A stretch of 64,000 nucleotides of DNA from Yponomeuta sedellus (Eukaryota; Arthropoda; Insecta; Lepidoptera; Yponomeutidae), in assembly GCA_934045075.1 (NCBI GenBank), contig OW203724.1:13441473-13505472 (forward strand), written 5' to 3'. The translations under genes were made by a program, and so were the position numbers. How positions within the stretch are numbered: the stretch's first letter is position 1; each line of letters opens with the position of its first letter. This document shows positions 51,001 to 60,000 of this stretch, piece by piece. Below the pieces are notes generated by a model that was not told the origin of the DNA, made no database searches, and worked only from the letters and a program-made list of their open reading frames with translations.

Positions 51001-54000
51001 AAGTGAGTTCGTCTTGCACCATTTCTTTACTATGGAAACTTTTGTAATATGTAAGTTTCAGTTAGTAAGTCCAGGAAGTTGACCATAGAGAGGTTCACGA
51101 AAATTCTCCGACGCTTAACTTTAGCAGGTATTCCAAAGACAATATGGTTAAAGTCAGTTAAAAACACAAATTGTTCTCTTTCAGATTCACGGATAGCATA
51201 TCATCTTTCTTTGGTCCTTTACTAGGTTTAAACTATGCGTTTCATTTATTCAGCGGATGTATCTTGCTACTAGAGTGTTCTTCTAAAGTAAGTAGTTTTA
51301 TAGCGTTTCTTAGTCACCATAGAACCCTTACAGTTTCACCTTGTCCTTCCGTCTGTCTGTCTGTCCGCGATTCATCTTCGATACGATACGTACTATACAG
51401 CTGAAATTTGGCACATATAGGATTTAACACCCTGCCATAATGGTGGAATATTTTTTTAATAAACTATACACGTTAATTACCGGGAATATGCCTAGGTGAC
51501 TCGCCATCCCGTCAAAGTTCTTCACCAACGTCCTAGAACGTGATAAGGACTAGACTGGAGCGAGATCTGTGTCAATATCAACGGCGCTTGTATATCGCAT
51601 CTACTTTTTGCCGATGAAATCATCATCCGGGTTGACATAGTCGCGGTTGTCCGGAGTACGCTCGGAAATCCTCCCTAAAAATTAGTCTTAAGATGACCGT
51701 CATAGCCATCTGGTTACTTCACCAAAAATAACTGTCGGTAATTGTTGAATACGTCGATAAGTATTTCTACCTTGAGCACTGTTTATCTTTTGATCAAGAA
51801 GCCCAAGTAAGGGACGCCGCGGATTTCTTTTCACGTACCATTCTCATTCTCACATATGGAGCCGAAACCTGGACTCTTACAAAGCAATCCGATACTTAGG
51901 ATTAAAGTAGCAAAAAAAGCTATGTAGCGAGGAGGTTGCTGTTTAATGTCGTCATTTGTCGCCGGACATTGGTCAACCACTTTGCAAAAGTGTCTCGAGA
52001 TTGAAGTGGAAATGGGATGGATTCCTATCGAGGTAGGTGAACCAGGGCAACCAGAGTAACGGCGGAAAACAGGCCTGCGGTCAGTACTAGCAGCCCGATG
52101 GTCTGACGATATAGTTGAGTCATCGTACAGTGAATGCGGATGGCAAGGGACCGTGAGAGCTGGCATTTGGGGGAAAAGCCCAGTAATGGGCTGATGATGA
52201 TGATGTCAAAACAATTAGGGCAGTTGCACATAATGATGAAAATAAAAGTTGTTAGTTGTGTTTAGCTATGCAGTCACCCATTTCTACGAAATCTTACAAT
52301 ACGAGTGGTCTGACACGTACTTAGTCAGTTGTTTTATTGTGATACTGTAATAGAGATACTTTTGATCTCGACTCTGTACTACTGAAACAATCCTTTACAT
52401 TAAATTAATAAGAACTATTAATGGTAGGTGGTCATGATAATAATTTTCTAGTCGATTTGACTAATTTTCAGTAATATCCACCTAACTGCAATAATTATTT
52501 TATGTACTTAAAAGTAATACAATATCTTGTTAAAAATAATTCAAAGTGTGGGAACTTTTTCTTCACTTTCGAAGTATCGATAAGTTAAACAATTCCAATA
52601 AGCAAAAGTTCATCATCTATATATTTCATCAAAATGCACTGATTGCATGAAAGCAGAATAAAAAAATTCAGACGTTTTATTTATGTTTAACATGTTTTAA
52701 ATAACACGTTGATTAAGTTCTTTGTCTATAAATACAAAATTTTCTTTTCAGGATGCTACAGAATTGGCTCGTTTCGGGCCTCTCACGTGCAATATTTTGG
52801 GGGAGTTGGTACTATTGTCCGTCGTTTTTGAGTTTGTCGGTTCTATGGTAATTATTTTTCTGTTTAACAGCATAGTAATGAATAACTTAGAACAGCTTAA
52901 CAACGTTTGGATTAATATTGCAAAGTTGCATGTAACAATATAGAGTAGATGGTTGCGTTGTGTTGAAAGAAAGTTACGTACATTTGCGGATTTATAGTAG
53001 CAATACCACTCGCTAACGGTGAAGGAAAACATCGTGAGAAATGTGATGTGTTCTTATACCTCAGGGTTTGAGGTCGTCAAAATACGTTGGGCATAAGTGG
53101 TAATTAAGTCCACGAAACTGACATGAATATAATAAATACTAACTTTACTTAAAAATAACTATACAGACCAAATTAACCTCAGGAACATACGCGGCCGCAA
53201 CCTTTAGCTATTATCGTTGTCAGAAATTCGGGTACGTCCACTCGAATCACAGAAACGCTGCGACTGTGATCCGTATCTGTGATCCGAGTGGACATACCCA
53301 GAAATTCTCCAAAATTTACAAATTGTTTTATTGCAGTAGTGATACAAACTTTTTAATAAACTGTGAAAATACAATAAAGGTCCTTGCAAAGAAGAGGATA
53401 TATTTTTCCTTCCACTTTCAACATAGCATGTTGTAAAAAATTAGCATGCTTCATATGAGACGAACATGTTTGAGATCCATACTCTCTCCTTGAGTGAAAC
53501 TCTCTCCATATGCCCTGCAGTCGAACTTATAGATGTTGCCTTTACATCATATCATGTAAAGGCAACATCTATTGCAATTATTGTATTGAGCATTTACGCT
53601 CGTGTTCAAAAACTTCTATTCGGAAGAGGACTCCCCGTGCACATACCGGGCTTTAAGGCCTGTACATGCCTATGCACAGATGGGCTGTATATTGTTATAG
53701 AAACACTTAGATAACTGTTTTCAGAGTGAAAAACTCAAAGATTCCGTCTATTACATGCCCTGGGAGAGCATGAATAATCGGAACCAGCGCTTGGTGCTGT
53801 TCCTACTTGCTCGAATCCAAACTCCTATACATGTGACCGCCATGGGATGTGTGCCAGTCGGGGTGACAACTATGCTAGGGGTAAGGATTTGGTATTATAA
53901 AGTTTCATAAAAAACTAATCGTGGTACTTATTAGTTTCACCATTATACAACGCAAAACTTTAGAATGGAACATCCAATAAATGTTCCCGTACACCCTTAC

Positions 54001-57000
54001 CGCTTCAGAAGTGTAGAGAAGGTGGGAAGAGGGAACTATGTGGAGAGCCATTTAATTTTTTTTATGATTCGATGAGATTTGGCCTTATCTAACAAAATCA
54101 AATGCTATAAATTTTTACAACCATCTGCATGGGAAAACAGCTCTTTCTGTCGGATAGCCACCAGCTTTTTATACTAACAATAGGTATATGTGAGGCAGAT
54201 GGCTGGTAACGGCTGGATGACGATGACCGAGAACAAAAATAAAATAGTGGTGGCGGGTTTTTTGGGGAAAGCCTAAGCCTACCAGAGTATGAATTTCATA
54301 TGGGCTGATGTATTAGATTGGACACGAATTTGGACAATGTTTCAGCCGAAAGTCATAAAACACGGACTACAGCTGATAGATTTTTACACTTAGGACGATG
54401 GACAAGTCTTTTGGTCGGTTTCAGAATTGAGAATTTCACTAAGTAAATACTTAAGTAACGTTCTCTCACGCTCTTTGCTGAGATATTCGAAGAGGCAGCA
54501 ACACAGTTGAGTATTTACTTAGCGAAATTTCCAATTCAGAAACTGGCCCTTTATGTTAAAATATATGTACAGTCGAATACACATTTGATAGTAGAGAGAA
54601 GATGAAAGTGTTTATTGTAGGTGTTTTATAATACATCAGCATATCCTGAGGGCCAGCGAGAACAAATTGATAACTAAGCCGCCACTGTAATCCTGCCAAC
54701 AGTAATAAGCATACCATACATACCATACCATACGTTGTGCGAGAAATATCAATTGAAAGAAGTATGTCTTTTTATTTCAGATACTTAAAACCACTTTGTC
54801 GTACTACGCAATGCTTATGTCGCTGAGCGGACAAAATACTTAAGTACGTAGTTGCGTACAAACGTCCAAGAAGGAGCAGGAACCCTCCGTAGCGAAAAGT
54901 GTCTTCGACGACCAGTTAGCTTTCGAGGTTTTTGTTTCAAACCAGCACAAATCACTTAATTTTAATTATTTTACACGAAATTGTACATGGAACGTACAAG
55001 TTCTTTAATGAACATTTGTACGAAGCTTTAATGAACATTTGTACGAAATTGTACAAATGTTCATTAAATCAAGACAATAGAAGTTGCACTGCAAATCACA
55101 AACTAAAGTTTACGTGTTTCAGGTTTTAAACATTTTAACACAACTTTACTAGTTTTACCTACGATGTCTCTCTTAAATATCAAATCTAAGATTTCAGATT
55201 GACTTTGTTTGAGTATGTTAACTTAGAAGACAATACAATAATTCGATAACATTAAGATGATGTAGTCAGGAGTTGACAGTGGAATCCGCTATTTGACTCT
55301 CTTTTCAAGTAAGTCTTAAATGGTTAATATCTCTTCCATTAGACCAAAAAATATATTTTAAAACTTTTCTTTGCTAAACAGCCAAAAACGCGGCCAGTCA
55401 TTTTTGTCTATGGTTTGAAGACCTGAAGTCTTGTAAACAAAATTTGACATTCAACAACTGTGAGTGATTTGTGCTATGCTCACAAACGACAAAAGAAATA
55501 ACAACGACGTTCATCGAGTTTACATGCAAAATATAGCAATTATCATTATTGCATTGTTCGAGAATGCAAAAACATGTCAATAAAGAACCCCGGGAAGTTG
55601 TGGATTCGCGAGACCCAGTGAAATAAACACACGAAAAAATTGGCTCAAACTTGCCAAAAGAGACCCCGATACTTTATCGACTGAAACTCGGGTGTATTTA
55701 CGTGAAGACGTGAATTATGTGAAAATTACGTGAATAATCAATGTCCACTGGTTCTGGCTGACAGATGTTTGTTTACAACCGAAAGATGCTTTCAACATGG
55801 CGGATAGCGTTTTCACCGTTCCGAATTGAAAGTAAAGTATAGTAAAGTAAAAAAGTATTTATTTAAAAACCACACAAGAGATAATAAATATTGTATTCAA
55901 GTGGCAAATATTTTTAATTTAATAATTTTGCAGCCATCCTACATACTTACTTAGCAAAGTCAATATATTTCAGTTTCTTAAGTTAAATACTATAGGAAAT
56001 ATTTATTTATCGCGTAAAATTTGATACGAGTCTAGTAGCGGATTCCACTGCGCCATCTGTTTCTAGTCTAATTTCTCTTATTTCTATTACAAAGGAGATT
56101 TCAAGTAACAGTAGCAATACATAATGGTTCAGGTATGGTATAGTGGAATAGGTTGCCTATAAGTACTTATATGTTTTCTATGTATAAATAAACTCAACAC
56201 TTTTATTTATTTTCACATTTTTACGTATTTATTATTTTGTCACACTGCTAAGCAAAGGCCTCCCCTTCACTCTTCCATTCCTCCTTGTCCTTGATTAAAT
56301 CTTGCCACCCAGGTGAATATTTGATCTTCATACCACCTCCGCATCGGCCTGCATATTTTACTATTCGAGTATTTTGGACTTTTCGAATATTTAATAAACA
56401 TGCGTCTTCGAACCATCTTCAATGCTACCGCCAGCGGTATGGACAGAAACAAAGAATACTGCCTATAAAGTTGTCAATTACTTACTTTTTGGCTTTTTGT
56501 CGGTATGGCATCTTGTCAAGGATTTCAGAAAAGCCTAGGTTTCATCGGAGTTGAAGGTTTTTCTTACTCAAAAAATACTGTTTTTTTATTATTTTCCTCT
56601 AATTTTACTGACAAAAAAAAAAGGACAAAATTATAATCTTAGGAGGAAGTAAAAAGACCTTTCTGAATAGTATAGCTAGTATTCGCAGGAATCGTTTTTA
56701 GCACTATTAGTAGTGTTCGGATAGTGAAAAGGGGCGAACTTAACAAACTCTAGTTGTGAGGCCCGGATTTTACCGATGCCCTATTCAGCGAATTATTCTG
56801 CTGTGACAGCTATATGTAGTCAGTCATACAGACAGACATGTCAGTCTGGATGCATGCAACTTGAGAAAAAAAAAACATAAAAATTTGACAAAAATAGAAG
56901 TCAATGTAACTCCAAAAATCACTACTTGGGTAGTGTAGTCGGCTTATCGTTATCTAAGCTCACGTATGGCGTAGATAAACTATTAATTTAATGAAAGGGG

Positions 57001-60000
57001 GAACATGGGAATAATATAGATCGAGTGATTATCGATTGCATACCAACGCGAATGCGTAACTAGAGTTATAAAACAAGTCTTTAATATGCACATTGTATTA
57101 GTTATAATAGAAGATAACATAAAAAAACGGTGGACGCCCTATTCAAACGAAAATTTCCGCATAATATTTAATCCTGAGCAGTTCAGTTGCCATATTAGTA
57201 TGGAATTTGACTGTTACAGAATGGAATCTAATTCTTCTTCTTCTTCTTTTCGTATCAGCGATTCGACCAGCTTCTATTTTTCCTGCCCAATAGTTGACCA
57301 CTGCAAAAGCAGCGGACTGGAATCTAATAAAATAAACTTACGTGTAGCCAGCCAAAATGTCCATGAGAGTACTCTTGCCAGCGCCGGACTGACCCATGAT
57401 CACGGTCAGCTCTCCGGCATTGAAGGTACCATTCACTCCATTGAGAATCATTTTTCTGCCTGCAAGATATTTAAGATGGTTACAAAGAGCGTCGATCCTG
57501 AATCATTTTACAGTTCGTATTTACAACATAGATCGATATTACTGAAGAAGTTCCACGGGTTTTTTTTCTATTTGCTTTTATTTGTGTTTACGGTTATTTT
57601 ACTTTCTAGAGACGCTGTCTAATTGAATGTACTTAAAATCATTTGAATGTTGGTTGGTTTGAAATATGTAACGAAATGAACGTGCCTATCGAATGCGTTA
57701 GTATAGTCTAGTATAAAAAGTTGTTTTTTTAAAAAACCGGCACTAAGGGTTCCGTACTAGTGATCTCACGTCTGATGATAGAACTAACATTATTGATATT
57801 GATAGTGCAGTTAGTTAAGTATTTAGTGAGTTCGACTTGAGCTTAGTATTTTTTATTATTTGGCTTCGTTCTATATGGAAGCTACCCCGAATTCCTCTCT
57901 CCTCCCCGGACCCAGGAACCGGAATTGTCTCCTTGGTGAATTTCCCCCCTCACAAAAAGATTGTGGGGGTCATCTTAATGATAGCAAATATTAGAAAATT
58001 GCACGAATAAAATAAAAGTAATTACACTCAAAACGTGTTAACTGGCTCAAAACAAAGTATGTAGCCTTATTATGTTCTGAGTGCACCGGGTCATAATGAC
58101 TTCGATTTATTATCTGTGTCTGACCGGTAGTCAGTTCATACTTAAGTATTCGCCTGAGAACATGGGGTCTTAGGAGGCAAAAAGTAAGTCCTCTAATTTT
58201 TCTAAGTACCGTTATATCAGAAGATAGTCCTCACTGAGGAACACATGGTCGTGTATATATTGAATTGAAATTGGACACTGAAAGTGTTCGTAAATGCTTA
58301 CAAATAAATCACTGATCATCGAAATTTATATTCGTTTCTATTATTACAAAATTTTACGAGAAATCGGTAACTTCTTCTTCAGGCTATAGTTAGTCCATTG
58401 CTGGACATAGCCCTCCCCTAATAAGCGCCATAGCGCAGGTTGTGCCATCTTTGGGGGGTAACTAATCGGTAACTAAACATAATAATCAAAAAAGTGATTG
58501 TCAGGTTATAGTTGAAACCCTTTGTAGTTACATTTGAAAATGTTTCATAAAAAAAGATACAGATACAAAAGAAATTGAGGTACAGTCGTCAGCGCATCAA
58601 GCCATCCTCAGTTCCAAAACGGGCGTCTTTCCAATAAAGAAGTAAAGGTTGACGTGCTATCGATTGTAAACATTAGATTTATCTAAGGTAGACAAGTAAG
58701 TTATGCAATAGGTCAAAACCCTCGGTGGCTGCAGGCTGGCAACCGGTTTCTTCGGATAGTAAACATGCCAGCGAATCATAGCACGTGTACGAGTATTATA
58801 TTGTATACGCATTGTTATTATAAGCGACGGTGTCGATTACATAATCAGAAAACAGTACAGACGATAGCCTATCAACCTTTACATTTTACTAAGGAAGTTA
58901 CTTGTAACGCATCTGATTAGTGTGGAGAAGGTTCAAGGTCGGCTAAGTAAAAAAATATTTTAAATATTTTTAATAAACGGGTTCTTTACAGTGTAAGGAT
59001 CTTTAATTAAAAACAATTATTATACTTTATTATTTACTATTGAGCATTTATTTCAGTCAGTCGCGAAACAAAATAGGAAAAAGGTACTTCGGCGGGGGGC
59101 TGGCAACCCAGGGCGGGGCCGGTGAAGTGATTTCGAGGCTCGGGGGTTTTTCTTGGTTTTTACGGTGTAAAAAGAGATTAAGGTGTAAAAAGAAAAGTAT
59201 TGAGGTAGTTTAGAGGGTTTTGAAACTGGTTGCTCGATGTTTGATAGAAGAAGAAGGATAATATTATCGTGAAACTGAGATTTGGTGGTTTTATTAAAGA
59301 AGAGGTTAACAACAATAAGGTTTTACAGAATTATGAAAAAAATATGTTTTCTACAAGAAAGTTGTATATATAGAAAGTTGTATAAGTTTCTATTGGTTAC
59401 ACAAATAAGTTTTTGACACTTTAACAAATTAGGTGTCATTGTGTCAAACGACTGAAGTCTTAGTGTCACGGCGATGGACACGATATTGTTGGTAAAAATG
59501 ATATTATAAAAACAAAAAACTCTTAAAAACCTATTTAGAGGCTAAAATTTCCACCCATGCCGGGACTCGAACCCGCGACCTCTGTGTGTGTGCACATAAT
59601 TTATATAAAGAACAATGAGAACCTCTAAATTTATGAAAATGGTCAATAACCGCACTCAAGATTTATATCATTCTAGGAATTACCCTAGAATGGGGATGTA
59701 GAATCTTTAGATATGCTGTATATTTTCAAACTATCAAAAAATTAATTATGTCTTTGACAATGCGGGTAAAATTATCTCTGTACTCGTATACGAAGTAGCG
59801 CAAACTCTATTAATAGAGTTTGCATACTTTTATTAAATCTTATGAATAATAATTATTCAGACGAATTAACATAATTAACATCACATATCACGAAGTTACA
59901 GCCATTAGATAATTTAACGGAGACTAATAACATGATATTCATGCAGACGAAAGTCAAATAAAAGCTTAGCAATCTTCCCTCACCTCACAAACTTTCAAAT

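Noticed and set aside
57086..57622. 178-codon plus-strand open frame
   Set aside because: It runs antisense through ABCG exon 2 and intron DNA, with no domain; the minus-strand exon with Walker A explains the region.
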